Made by a program: the position numbers and the translations under genes. A model generated the notes under the pieces. That model was given only the letters and a program-made list of their open reading frames with translations. It did not search any database and was not told the DNA's origin. Positions 8,948 through 19,056 of a stretch of 64,000 bases of DNA are shown in pieces (position 1 is the stretch's first letter; each line of letters opens with the position of its first letter). Origin of the DNA: Methylicorpusculum sp. Lineage in GTDB: Bacteria > Pseudomonadota > Gammaproteobacteria > Methylococcales > Methylomonadaceae. The stretch lies in NCBI RefSeq assembly GCF_030651835.1, contig NZ_JAUSBX010000128.1:62001-126000 (forward strand), read 5' to 3'.

Positions 8948-10630
8948 TTAGACAGTTTTTCGGTCAGACAGGAGTACTATTTTGAGTAAATTATCGAAAG
9001 CGTGCTGATCATCAAAGTCGTAGTGACTTAATGCAAAGTCCCATCGTGAATCTCCTTCTTCGGTTGCGCCAGATATGTCTGTCATAATTTCTGGATCAAG
9101 ATAATGTGGAAGTACTTCTGACTTGGTAGATGTAAAAGCTGCATAGTATCTTTTCGTTCCACCGATTCCGGAAAGAACCTTTTTATTGGAATGAACTAAG
9201 CCAGGTTTGTTTGAAAGCCAGGCGATTTTATGTTGTATCGAACCATGGTGTGCCAAGTAGACGTCAATAAAACGAGAATAAATAACGCTTTGAAAAATCG
9301 GTTTACCGACGAAGAAACGTACTTCAATGGAAACATCTAAAAGATCCCTGATTTTTTGTGCTACCACTTCTTCATTGGCAATAACGTTTGTAACCTTATT
9401 ATTTATAATATCTTCTCCATAGGGAATAGCATAACCATCAACAACCAAAGCAAAATTTGGGTAAATTTTTTTAAATTTATTAGCAATGTTGGCTATTCCT
9501 TCCGCTTGCATATGCCAACTACGGTTACCTGTCCGAATAGTCGCCCACAATATAGGCCAGTGTTTCGCCCTGAAATCCTGCGCATCTTTTAAATAATATG
9601 GGACAGTGTTATCAATTGCGACTCTATAAATCCTATCCATGATCTCATCGGTTACTATTGTTCCGCCAGGTCTAATCACAAACAAATTTTTCTCTAGAAC
9701 AAAATCAACGATTTCCGAGTTGGATAGTCTCAAATATTGATTTTTTTCGAACTCAGGGAAAAGTTGGTCGATTGGTCCCATTGGTTCATTTGTAATTAAA
9801 AGGCTATCGATGAGATCCCCATATTCCTTTGTAGCGATCTTGCTTAAACCCGTTAATGTATTCCATATGTGGTGGGCAAAGTGATATTGATCCAGCAATG
9901 CATAAATGCCGGGAATAGTCTGATTTGTAAGATAACCAAATATTTTTTTATAATCTGAAATCAGATAGGCTCTAAATTGATCAATTTCCCATCGACCAAG
10001 CCATGCCCAATCGTTGTCGCCCAATAGAATTATGGTTTGCACATCTGGCATATACAGAAAGGTCTTGATATAACCCATTCCAGCGCGCCCTACTGCAAGA
10101 TAAAAAGGATGTTCTTGTCCAATGAAGCGATAAAAAACCGATCCACCTGCTTCAGGCAACAGAGAACGGTCCGAGTGCAAAGTTACACCTGTTCTTGGGC
10201 AAATAGCCTTTATAAACCGATTTTTAATTGTTTGTAGTTGGAACGTTCTATCGTAATTGTCCTTCTCCTGATAAGCAGGGATATCGTTTAAGTTTTCTCC
10301 CGTTAATGGAAGCTTGTTTGCCTCAATGTATTCAATGAATATTGAATTTCTTTTAATGAACTCAGCATCATCGTGCGTCATATTGACGGGATCAATTACT
10401 CTATAAGTAGAGTTTCTTAAAAGCGAGTCTCTTATGCTTGGCTTATTTAGTAAAAAGGAGGGCAATATACTGCTTATTTTATTAAGCTTGATTTGTGATA
10501 GTTGCTTCTCAATATAAAGATACTGTCGATATTCATTTTGGGCAAATCTGGGTAAATGGCGAATTGCTAATAAAAACAAAGCCAAAGTTTTGTTTAGCAC
10601 ATTTTTGATAAGAGTTGGAATTTTTTTCAT
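8948..10630 (-). CDS. Uncharacterised 560-aa protein, possible GT-B-like glycosyltransferase
   Basis: Long ORF in glycan cluster; C-terminal 'YLAHHGSIQHKIAWLSNKPGLVHSN' is reminiscent of GT-B donor-site motifs. No confident family recognition. Confidence 0.6.
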   Translation of the reverse strand: MKKIPTLIKNVLNKTLALFLLAIRHLPRFAQNEYRQYLYIEKQLSQIKLNKISSILPSFLLNKPSIRDSLLRNSTYRVIDPVNMTHDDAEFIKRNSIFIEYIEANKLPLTGENLNDIPAYQEKDNYDRTFQLQTIKNRFIKAICPRTGVTLHSDRSLLPEAGGSVFYRFIGQEHPFYLAVGRAGMGYIKTFLYMPDVQTIILLGDNDWAWLGRWEIDQFRAYLISDYKKIFGYLTNQTIPGIYALLDQYHFAHHIWNTLTGLSKIATKEYGDLIDSLLITNEPMGPIDQLFPEFEKNQYLRLSNSEIVDFVLEKNLFVIRPGGTIVTDEIMDRIYRVAIDNTVPYYLKDAQDFRAKHWPILWATIRTGNRSWHMQAEGIANIANKFKKIYPNFALVVDGYAIPYGEDIINNKVTNVIANEEVVAQKIRDLLDVSIEVRFFVGKPIFQSVIYSRFIDVYLAHHGSIQHKIAWLSNKPGLVHSNKKVLSGIGGTKRYYAAFTSTKSEVLPHYLDPEIMTDISGATEEGDSRWDFALSHYDFDDQHAFDNLLKIVLLSDRKTV

Positions 10631-11251
10631 TTATTTTGCACTCTCAACAAATTTATGTATTGCCTTTAACAAAACCCCCGCACTTTGTGTTTGTTGAAAC
10701 GGCAACTTATCTTGGCTGTAGCCATCCGAAACATAGAACAAAGTCATTGGTTTTTTAGGGCTGACTAACAGCTCCAACGTATCTTTAATTTGATGTTTAA
10801 TAGGGTTTTCTATAAATTGACCATCATACCAAAGCACATAAGCCGCCAAGCCTGGCTTATTGTTGTTGCGTAACACATTCACCGGTATTTTTTGGTCACC
10901 CTCAAGCCATTGAACGCCCTCTCTGACCATATTGTTTCCGTAAGATAGCGCTAATTCCGGGTGATGATACAAGCGCTTATGATCAAATGACTTGCCTACG
11001 AATAAGCGGATAACTTGCCCGGTCTCATCGGTGTACATTCGCTCCATCCAGTCATGACAATTAAAGGTTTCCTTTCCCCATATTGCAAGTCGGCTTGATG
11101 GTTTAGAAACGAAGTTATCTAAAGTGGTGGGGATGTTCTCGACCGGCGCATCGTCTTTTGCTTGCAGTCCCAGGTAATTGTGGATCACGGTCGGTATCAA
11201 GGCCACCAGTAACAAACCAATGACGGGTAATGAATAACGAGGCGCTATCAT
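10631..11251 (-). CDS. epsI: Exosortase-associated EpsI-like protein (DUF3485-like)
   Basis: Start set to the internal Met (MIAPRYSLPVIGLLLVALIPTV...), which gives an ATGA overlap with the exosortase stop; EpsI-type arrangement directly downstream of the exosortase. Confidence 0.6.
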   Translation of the reverse strand: MIAPRYSLPVIGLLLVALIPTVIHNYLGLQAKDDAPVENIPTTLDNFVSKPSSRLAIWGKETFNCHDWMERMYTDETGQVIRLFVGKSFDHKRLYHHPELALSYGNNMVREGVQWLEGDQKIPVNVLRNNNKPGLAAYVLWYDGQFIENPIKHQIKDTLELLVSPKKPMTLFYVSDGYSQDKLPFQQTQSAGVLLKAIHKFVESAK

Positions 11252-12153
11252 GGATGCGGCTCGTTCGTCAGATTTTCGGGCTCCCTGGGATTTTGGCCCA
11301 GCATAAAAATAATCGGCAATGCGATCATGAAGGTCATCAATCCTGAAATTTCGTGGGCAGCAGTGGCCAGCACATCCAATCCTATCCAATTGACCAGCAG
11401 TGTCAGTATCAGCACACGGGCAATATTGACCGCAATAGCCAGTGGGGCTGCAATAATCAGTAAAAGAATTCTGCGTTTCGTGCTATTGCAAAAATAAGCG
11501 GTCAGTATCGCTATCGTGACAGCCGCATAGAGGGTGGAAAAGCCGCTGCAGGCATCTGCAACCTGTAAAGTCCCATTTTCTACCTGAAGTATGGTGCCGG
11601 TCGAGTAAACAGGAACGCCCAGTATTTTAAGCAACCAAGCGACTGACTTTGTGGCGATGATACGCAGTCCCATGTGAAGCGACTCAGTAAATACAAGCGG
11701 TATAGGCAAGGTTAACATCAGGATAATCAGCGGAAAAAGAATGGCTTTGCTGCGTTCCAGTCCCAGAAACAACAAGGCTAAGCCGGGCAGTGACATAAAA
11801 AATGCAAATGCTGAGAGCAATTGCGAATTCAGTCCTGTGTCCAGCATGTGAATGATTAAGGCTGGAATCAGTATCGCAAACCCCCAGGCACTGGTTTGTT
11901 GGGGTAAGTCTTTGCGTTTTATGAGTTCTTCTCTGACCAGATAAATGACTAACAAGGTTACGAGTATGCCGTGACCATTTTGCCAAACGCTCATCGTCCA
12001 GCGCCCCCATAACCAGGAAAGGGTAGGCGCAAAAACCAAAACGAAGAGGGTCGCTGCAAACCCTAATAGCCATCGGTCGCTACTTGAGTATTGCGATTGA
12101 AGCGGAATTTGTGTGTCAGTGATCATAAACGACCTGTTTGTGTTTGCTATCAA
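11248..12153 (-). CDS. Exosortase (EpsH/Xrt family)
   Basis: Multi-TM protein with all three exosortase catalytic signatures: 'VADACSGFSTLYA' (Cys), 'NIARVLIL' (Arg), 'AAHEISGL' (His). Confidence 0.92.
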   Translation of the reverse strand: MIANTNRSFMITDTQIPLQSQYSSSDRWLLGFAATLFVLVFAPTLSWLWGRWTMSVWQNGHGILVTLLVIYLVREELIKRKDLPQQTSAWGFAILIPALIIHMLDTGLNSQLLSAFAFFMSLPGLALLFLGLERSKAILFPLIILMLTLPIPLVFTESLHMGLRIIATKSVAWLLKILGVPVYSTGTILQVENGTLQVADACSGFSTLYAAVTIAILTAYFCNSTKRRILLLIIAAPLAIAVNIARVLILTLLVNWIGLDVLATAAHEISGLMTFMIALPIIFMLGQNPREPENLTNEPHP

Positions 12154-12275
12154 TTATTCTATTTGTTAAATACGAAAAGAATATTACCTGTTTTGTGATT
12201 ATTCAGCGTTGGGTTGAATGCTTTTCGCAACTCAACAATTAGCGCCATAATTTTGAAATGTCCTGATTATAAAGA

Positions 12276-12420
12276 TGTTTCAGCTATATATTCGGACGCG
12301 TCATTCCGGCAGGGATTGCCGGAATCCAGGTCACATGGATAGCTCGGAGCTTACCATCCATGGCACTGGATGCCCGTTTCCCGACGGGCATGACGGGCGC
12401 TTATGGATTTAGCTGAAACA
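12276..12420. repeat. MITE-like element with 11-bp perfect terminal inverted repeats
   Basis: TGTTTCAGCTA (12276-12286) and TAGCTGAAACA (12410-12420) bracket two internal palindromes (CCGGCAGGGATTGCCGG; GCCCGTTTCCCGACGGGC). Confidence 0.6.
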
Positions 12421-12444
12421 GCTTGCTAATCAGGTGAAATGTTG

Positions 12445-12462
12445 GGTTGGCTGTCGCCAACC
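12445..12462. repeat. Short palindromic dispersed repeat GGTTGGC-TGTC-GCCAACC
   Basis: 7-bp stem; near-identical copy at 20381-20398 (GGTTGGCTATCGCCAACC), both followed by 'CGCAACC/CCGCACC TACACNNT'. Confidence 0.6.
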
Positions 12463-12719
12463 GCAACCTACACGTTACATCACTTTTGTTTTGTTGCTCC
12501 GTCAGAGCTAATTTTACTGACTACCCTTATCTTCACTGGATGATGGTCCTAAATTTAGCACAGACTGAGTTTAATCGCTGGATAGTGAAAAAATATCGGG
12601 AAAAACATTACCTCTAAACGTCGTTATCGACACCCCTCTATTTATGCGCGAATGCAGAAGGTGGGGCAGTAGCATAGGGTTGATAGAGGTCCAGAAGCCA
12701 TGTATGGTGTCGGACTTTC

Positions 12720-12764
12720 ACATCCTTGTGACCTGGATCCCGGCAATCCCTGCCGGGATGACGG
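12720..12764. repeat. Inverted partial copy of the 12.3 kb element
   Basis: 'catccttgtgacctggatcccggcaatccctgccgggatgacg' is nearly the reverse complement of 12299-12341. Confidence 0.65.
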
Positions 12765-12865
12765 CGTTAAAGTTCTTTCAACTACTAACGCTAAAATAGC
12801 TTTTTTTAAGGGGGGATTTTTGGCGAAATCCTTTTTGTTGTTCGCCGACCCAATGCTCTTCCAAG

Positions 12866-14581
12866 TTAACCGGCAATTTTCTTTTTAAGCCAGTCGACCA
12901 AGCCATCCATCGGAACTTCGATACTGGCCTGATCGGTTCGACCCTGATATTCGACGTGTCCTGAATCCAGGCCGCGATCGCCGATGACTATGCGATACGG
13001 TATACCTATCAGTTCCATATCCGAAAACATAAAGCCGGCTCTGACTTTGCGGTCGTCGAATAACACTTCGATACCTGCCGCAAGCAAATCTTGATACAAC
13101 GCTTCTGCTGTTTCGCGCAGGCGTTCTGATTTATGCATGTTCATCGGGCACAACGCTACTTGAAACGGGGCTAAATTTACCGGCCAAATGATGCCTTTGT
13201 CATCGTGGTTTTGCTCGATAGTCGCAGCGACAATACGGGAAATGCCGATGCCGTAGCAGCCCATGATCATGGTTTGATTTTTCCCGGCTTCATTGATGAT
13301 GGAAGCTTTCATCGCTTCGCTGTATTTGGTGCCTAATTGAAAAATATGGCCCACTTCAATGCCGCGCGCAATGGTTATTGATCCATGACCATCCGGACTC
13401 GGGTCGCCTTCACAAATCATTCTCAAATCAGCGATTGTTTCAGGTAGCGGAAGATCTCTTTCCCAGTTGACACCTTGATAATGTTTGTCGTCTTGATTAG
13501 CACCACAGATAAAATCAGACATCGCTATCACGCTACGATCCGCAATGATCTTCATGCTCAGATTGATGGGGCCGATGGAGCCAGGATTGCAGCCACAGGA
13601 TTTGTTAATCTGTTCGTCAGTCGCCATTTCCATTGGACTTAAAACACCCGGAATCTTTTGTGCTTTAACGGTATTCAGTTCGTGGTCGCCCCTGATCAGT
13701 AAGGCGAATAAACTGCCTTCTTCCTCACCTTTGACAATGAGTGTTTTAAGGCATTGTGAGGCGGGCACATTGAAAAAGCGACTGACTTCCTCAATGGTTT
13801 TTTGCTGGGGCGTATCAATTAATGCCAAGGCTTGAGAGGGCGGGTTTCTGGGTTCAGCTGGGGCAAGCGCCTCTGCTTTTTCAACGTTTGCGGCATACTG
13901 GCTTTCAGTTGAAAAGGCGATGGCGTCTTCACCTGAATCGGCTAAGACGTGAAATTCATGAGATACCGCACCGCCAATGGATCCGGAATCGGCGATAACG
14001 GCTCTAAAGCCTAAGCCCAAACGTTTAAACAGGTTGGTGTAGGCCTGATACATTTGATCATAAGTCTCCTGCAACGAGGCTTCATCCAAATGAAAGGAAT
14101 AGGCATCTTTCATGACAAACTCGCGTGAGCGCATTACCCCGAATCTCGGCCTGATTTCATCTCTGAACTTGGTTTGAATCTGGTAATAAGTAATGGGCAA
14201 TTGCTTGTAGCTTTTTATTTCATTACGGGCCAGATCGGTAATGATTTCTTCATGCGTGGGTCCCAGACAGAAATCGCGTTGGTGTCGGTCTTTAAGTCTG
14301 GCTAATTCGGGTCCGTATTTTTCCCAGCGTCCGGTTTCCTGCCACAATTCGGCCGGTTGCAGTGCGGGCATCAAAACTTCAAGTGCTCCGGCTTTTTCCA
14401 TTTCCTCACGGGTATATTGCTCGACTTTGCGCATAACGCGCAGACCCAACGGTAACCAGGAGTACAAACCAGCGGCTAATTTGCGAATCAGACCCGCTCT
14501 GATCATCAGTTTATGACTGATGATTTCTGCATCCGCAGGTGTTTCTTTTACAGTATTCAGTGGAAATTGTGATGTGCGCAT
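12866..14581 (-). CDS. proS: Prolyl-tRNA synthetase
   Basis: [55 protein letters not shown]; class II motifs and editing domain (571 aa). Confidence 0.97.
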   Translation of the reverse strand: MRTSQFPLNTVKETPADAEIISHKLMIRAGLIRKLAAGLYSWLPLGLRVMRKVEQYTREEMEKAGALEVLMPALQPAELWQETGRWEKYGPELARLKDRHQRDFCLGPTHEEIITDLARNEIKSYKQLPITYYQIQTKFRDEIRPRFGVMRSREFVMKDAYSFHLDEASLQETYDQMYQAYTNLFKRLGLGFRAVIADSGSIGGAVSHEFHVLADSGEDAIAFSTESQYAANVEKAEALAPAEPRNPPSQALALIDTPQQKTIEEVSRFFNVPASQCLKTLIVKGEEEGSLFALLIRGDHELNTVKAQKIPGVLSPMEMATDEQINKSCGCNPGSIGPINLSMKIIADRSVIAMSDFICGANQDDKHYQGVNWERDLPLPETIADLRMICEGDPSPDGHGSITIARGIEVGHIFQLGTKYSEAMKASIINEAGKNQTMIMGCYGIGISRIVAATIEQNHDDKGIIWPVNLAPFQVALCPMNMHKSERLRETAEALYQDLLAAGIEVLFDDRKVRAGFMFSDMELIGIPYRIVIGDRGLDSGHVEYQGRTDQASIEVPMDGLVDWLKKKIAG

Positions 14582-14827
14582 TTCGTTGAGGGATTTTTAA
14601 TAAAAAACACATTTTATAGAGTTATAACCTGATAAGTCATCCTGCTTTTACTATTAATCCGACAACATCAGAGATTAGTGATTATTATCATTAAATAGTG
14701 GTTTACTTGGGTCTTTGGAATTCCTGTTTATAAAGATTGTTCAGCCAAGTCAAAAGCCGTCATCTCGGCAGGGAATCAGGTTGGATTTTGACTGTTTTCA
14801 AGCTTTTACTGATAGGCCAATTCGAGC

Positions 14828-17014
14828 TCAACTTGAAGCTGTCGTTTGATTCTCAATAGGAAGAGTAACGGTAAAAATACTGCCGGCTCCTAAATCACTC
14901 TGGACAGTGATGCGACCATTCATGATTTTCAGCAGTTCTTTGGTTATAGTCAAACCTATACCGATGCCTTCCTGAGCAGCATCATGATTGTTCAATTGAA
15001 TGAATGGGTCAAAGATTCGATCCATATCGTGTTGGGCAATGCCATTGCCGGTATCCGCTACGGTCAGATAAAGTTCATTTTCCGAGGCATTCACTATTAA
15101 TTGGATCTGACCGTGATCGGTATATTTGAAGGCATTATTGAGCAGATTACATAAGATTTGGCGGATACGTTTTTCATCTCCGCGGAGCTTGATGGGGGCA
15201 TTGTTGATTGAGGTGGTTAATTTCAGACCTTTTTTTGCTGCAATCAGCTGATAAATCGCATCGATATCATTTAAAAAGGCAGTAAAGTCAAAAAGTCTGT
15301 TAACGACCTTGGTGTTGTTGGTTTCGATTGCCGTAAAATCAAGAATATCGTTGATTAAACCGAGCAAATCCTGACTGCATTGCCTGATGATATTGACGTG
15401 TTGTTTTTCGTCATCGCCCAGCCCCTGGTTGTTTTGAAGCAGTTGTGTAAACCCCATGATGCCGTTTAAAGGCGTCCTCAGTTCATGGCTTATTTTCGCG
15501 AGAAAATGATTTTTTGCAGTATTCGCAGTTTCTGCGGTATTTTTGGCTTTCAATAAATCGCGGGTTCTTTCATTTACAATGCTCTCTGTGATGGCATGAC
15601 GCCCGGTTAGCGCCAGCAATCCCACGCCCATAACACTGATAAAAAATAAACCGCAGGTAAAATACCACCATAAAGACCAATGATATTGAGCATGTATATG
15701 GCTTTTATCATGAAAAAAATTGACCAGCCAATTTTGATCAGACAACTTAAATTGATGCTGAATTTGTCGGTCGATCAACTGGTTTTTTGCAAGCGTATGA
15801 ACATTGATGGCTCCTGTTTTTTTATCAAGCACATCAATACTCACCTGTATTCCTTCCATCGTTAATCCGGTAAAAGCTGAATCCAGGAGTTCAGGGAGTA
15901 TAAACATCGATAAAGCCACACCGGTCAGAGCCTTTTTATTGTTTGAATTTTTATAGACAGGGGTCAGAATAATAACGTTTTCATCGATAAATTCAAAAAA
16001 CGCGGTCGGGTGTTTAGTCGATTCGAATGAGCTGGAAAAATTAAAGAATAAGTTCGGATCGTTGATTGCGGTGGCAAGAAAATCACGGCTTTGTTCTGGC
16101 TCAATGAAGTACGGAATAAGGTTTTTAATTTCCGATCCTTGTGACGATAATGACAAATAAGCCAAGGATTTAAGTTCAGGGTACTGTTGAAAAAAAGAGT
16201 GCGTAAAAAATGAGAAACCGGCTTGATCAACTGATGACGCGCTTACTGTAAATAAGTTACGTATTCCGTAAACAATTTGCAGATGATTCTGAAGGCGTTC
16301 ATTAATCAATTTGACCAATGATAGGGTTTGACGCTCAAATTCTTTTGCATGCCTGCGGTTTTCATCCTGCTGTATAAAAAGAAAACTGCCTGAAACAAGA
16401 AGAAAACTGAGTAATAATGGCGTGCCAACGGTATTTAACCGGGTTCGCCAAATAGAGTGGGATTTGGCAAATAATATAAGGGTAAGCGGAGCAAAAACCA
16501 ATACGCCTATGGTGTCGCCGACCCACCAGCTAAACCAGTTAAACGGAATGTCAGCGGGGAAGATATTCCCCATGGCTACCATCAATGAAATACCCAGCGT
16601 TGCCGGAATCAGGCAACTGACTGGTCCGCCCAGCGTAAAAAATAACATAATCTTTTGGGTTTCGAGTAATGGATTGGGTAACCCAATGAAGTGCTTGATT
16701 AACCGGTAACCTGTGTAGGCGCAGGCTGTTGCTCCTAACCCTGTGCCGGTATAAATCAAACAGGCATTCGGGCTGAAACCTAACGCCCAGGCGCTGATAG
16801 AAAAATTGCCCAGAAAAATGCCCGGCAGTACGCGAGGCCCTTTTAGAACTATCGCAGCCAATGCGATGCCGGCCGGAGGCCAAACGGCGCCGGCATTGCT
16901 GGGCGGGACTGCCAATTGAAGGCCTATTAAACCCAGAAGGAAATAAGCGCACATTACAAAAATGATCAAAACACAGGTCTGGAATAGATCCACCGGATTA
17001 AATCGTGAATTCAT
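14828..17014 (-). CDS. MASE1-domain sensor histidine kinase with extracytoplasmic sensory region
   Basis: N-terminal multi-TM MASE1-like region 'AVPPSNAGAVWPPAGIALAA'; HisKA 'NHFLAKISHELRTPLNGIMGF'; HATPase 'NLLNNAFKYTDHG', 'GIGIGLTITKELL'. Confidence 0.85.
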   Translation of the reverse strand: MNSRFNPVDLFQTCVLIIFVMCAYFLLGLIGLQLAVPPSNAGAVWPPAGIALAAIVLKGPRVLPGIFLGNFSISAWALGFSPNACLIYTGTGLGATACAYTGYRLIKHFIGLPNPLLETQKIMLFFTLGGPVSCLIPATLGISLMVAMGNIFPADIPFNWFSWWVGDTIGVLVFAPLTLILFAKSHSIWRTRLNTVGTPLLLSFLLVSGSFLFIQQDENRRHAKEFERQTLSLVKLINERLQNHLQIVYGIRNLFTVSASSVDQAGFSFFTHSFFQQYPELKSLAYLSLSSQGSEIKNLIPYFIEPEQSRDFLATAINDPNLFFNFSSSFESTKHPTAFFEFIDENVIILTPVYKNSNNKKALTGVALSMFILPELLDSAFTGLTMEGIQVSIDVLDKKTGAINVHTLAKNQLIDRQIQHQFKLSDQNWLVNFFHDKSHIHAQYHWSLWWYFTCGLFFISVMGVGLLALTGRHAITESIVNERTRDLLKAKNTAETANTAKNHFLAKISHELRTPLNGIMGFTQLLQNNQGLGDDEKQHVNIIRQCSQDLLGLINDILDFTAIETNNTKVVNRLFDFTAFLNDIDAIYQLIAAKKGLKLTTSINNAPIKLRGDEKRIRQILCNLLNNAFKYTDHGQIQLIVNASENELYLTVADTGNGIAQHDMDRIFDPFIQLNNHDAAQEGIGIGLTITKELLKIMNGRITVQSDLGAGSIFTVTLPIENQTTASS

Positions 17015-17220
17015 ATTGTGTTGGGTAATGTGAGAAAAATCCTGATCGTGCTCGATATCCGTGACTTAATGTCGGGCCGGGACTGCGTTCATGTTCAATT
17101 TTATTATTCTACACTCAAAACTTAGCAATCTTTTGAATACATGTTAACGTCTTAGGTACAGATGGCCGTTCAGGTTATTGGTTAACATTCACTTTTATGT
17201 ATATGAATTGAGCCTTTATT

Positions 17221-18600
17221 TTGGCAATGCCTGATTTGAACCCCTTTTTTAAAGTTTCAAATACCAAAACAATGAATCAAAAAAGTCATTATTTGGGACT
17301 CTTATCGGAGTCCACTTTGAGCAACTGGCATCAAAAGGATTTTGTTAAAAAGCTGTTGGCATTAAGAGCCCTGCTTTTTCGATCCGTTAAAGGGTTTGTT
17401 GCCGATTATTGCCCATTACATGCATCAGCGCTTACCTTATACAGCCTATTATCGATTGTGCCTGTGTTTGCTTTATTGTTTGGAGTTGCGAAAGGTTTCG
17501 GTTATGAAATTCATCTAAAAAAGCGATTGCTCGAACAGGTGCCCAATCAGGAAACCATGCTTTTGCAAGTTTTGGGCTTCGCCGAAAATATATTGGCAGA
17601 AACCAAAGGAGGGCTCATTGCCGGGATAGGTATTGTTGTTCTGGTTTGGTCCGGCGTTAAAGTAATGAGCAATATTGAGGATGCTTTTAATGCCATTTGG
17701 AAATTGAAACAATCCAGGCCGCTGCAAAAAAAGTTGACTGACTATATTTCGTTCATGTTTTTGGCCCCGGTATTGGCTCTTTCGGCTAGCAGCATGACCG
17801 TTTTTGTAAAAACACATATTTTGGAATGGCTTGCCACTTATTACTTGCCTGAGTTGGGCGTTGCGGTGATTACCTGGATTTTCGGGCTATCGCCCCTGGT
17901 TATCATGTTTATTTTGTTCACCAGCCTGTACCTGTTTATACCGAACCAAAAAGTTGCTTTAAAGTCCGCCATGCTGGGCGGCATTCTTGCCAGTTTGCTT
18001 TACCAGATTTTGCAATGGAGTTATTTGTCATTACAAATCGGTGTGTCAGGCTACAATGCAATTTATGGCAGTTTTGCCGCTTTACCCTTGTTTCTGGTCT
18101 GGTTACAAGCGGGCTGGATGATTGTACTGTTTGGCTGTGAAGTCGTTTTTTACCATCAAAATCCAGATGATGAGCACCCAACTAATGGTTCATTGAGTGT
18201 CAATCTGGAAAAAGCAATTGCCTTGCAAATAACCCGACTCATTTCGTTAGCCTTTATTGAGCGACGCCCGCCATATTCCATTGACCAACTTGGTGAAGCA
18301 TTAAAAATACCTCCCGGCATCATTAATGAGTTACTGACCAAACTGATCAATGCACGATTGATTGTTGAGCTAAAGACCGAAGTGGGGCGCGCCGCTGTTT
18401 TTCAACCCGGCCTGGAAAGCACTCAACTTAAAGTTGCTGATGTTCTGGAGGCTATTGATAACCAGGGAGTCAATGAATTGCCGGAAATGAGACATGTTCA
18501 GGGGGCATTGCAGTTTATCAGGCAAGTCCAGCAACAATTTAGTCAAAATACCCAACATCTCCTGCTCAGAGATTGGCAAAATCATGATCAAGACAAGTAA
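17221..18600 (+). CDS. YihY/BrkB family inner-membrane protein ('ribonuclease BN'-like) with C-terminal winged-helix-like region
   Basis: 'LHASALTLYSLLSIVPVFALLFGVAKGFG', 'WKLKQSRPLQKKLTDYISF', 'YGSFAALPLFLVWLQAGWMIVLFGCEV'. TTG start in the track; an internal ATG is possible. Confidence 0.88.
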   Translation: MAMPDLNPFFKVSNTKTMNQKSHYLGLLSESTLSNWHQKDFVKKLLALRALLFRSVKGFVADYCPLHASALTLYSLLSIVPVFALLFGVAKGFGYEIHLKKRLLEQVPNQETMLLQVLGFAENILAETKGGLIAGIGIVVLVWSGVKVMSNIEDAFNAIWKLKQSRPLQKKLTDYISFMFLAPVLALSASSMTVFVKTHILEWLATYYLPELGVAVITWIFGLSPLVIMFILFTSLYLFIPNQKVALKSAMLGGILASLLYQILQWSYLSLQIGVSGYNAIYGSFAALPLFLVWLQAGWMIVLFGCEVVFYHQNPDDEHPTNGSLSVNLEKAIALQITRLISLAFIERRPPYSIDQLGEALKIPPGIINELLTKLINARLIVELKTEVGRAAVFQPGLESTQLKVADVLEAIDNQGVNELPEMRHVQGALQFIRQVQQQFSQNTQHLLLRDWQNHDQDK

Positions 18601-18681
18601 ACTTCATGACATCCTGCCTATTTACCAACTATTATTGAAGCAGTTTTGGCGGTTACTATTTTTTCGAAACTATTTTCTCTC

Positions 18682-18744
18682 TTTAAAAAAGGGGGATTTA
18701 TTTAAAAAATCTTACCTAACCCCTCTTTTTCAAAGAGGGGGGGC
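18682..18744. repeat. Dispersed repeat, copy A (CCCCTCTTTTTCAAAGAGGGG type)
   Basis: Nearly the exact reverse complement of 53442-53507; contains a palindromic CCCCTCTTT...AAAGAGGGG core. Confidence 0.7.
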
Positions 18745-18782
18745 TTAATAGTTGCATTTTTTCTTTATAGACTTAAGACTTT

Positions 18783-19049
18783 ATGACAAATGATACCAAC
18801 AGAAGGAGGCATGCCCGATTAGTTCACAGGGCATTGGTCAAGGTGACTTATTCCTCCGGTAATTCCGAACAACTTAAAATGAATGATTTTTCAGAGAGTG
18901 GTTTATTTATTTTTTGTCCAACCGAATTGCCTCAGTTGGGTGACTTAATGAGTGTGCAAACACTGGAATTGGATGACGCGCCCGTATTGAAAACCAAAGT
19001 AGTCAGGTTGATACCGGGCAAAGGCTTTGCTCTTGAATTTATCCTGTAA
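18783..19049 (+). CDS. PilZ domain protein (putative c-di-GMP binding)
   Basis: 'NRRRHARLVHRALVKVTY' (RxxxR-like) and 'MNDFSESGLFIF' (DxSxxG-like) motifs. Confidence 0.75.
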   Translation: MTNDTNRRRHARLVHRALVKVTYSSGNSEQLKMNDFSESGLFIFCPTELPQLGDLMSVQTLELDDAPVLKTKVVRLIPGKGFALEFIL

Positions 19050-19056
19050 AAAATGA

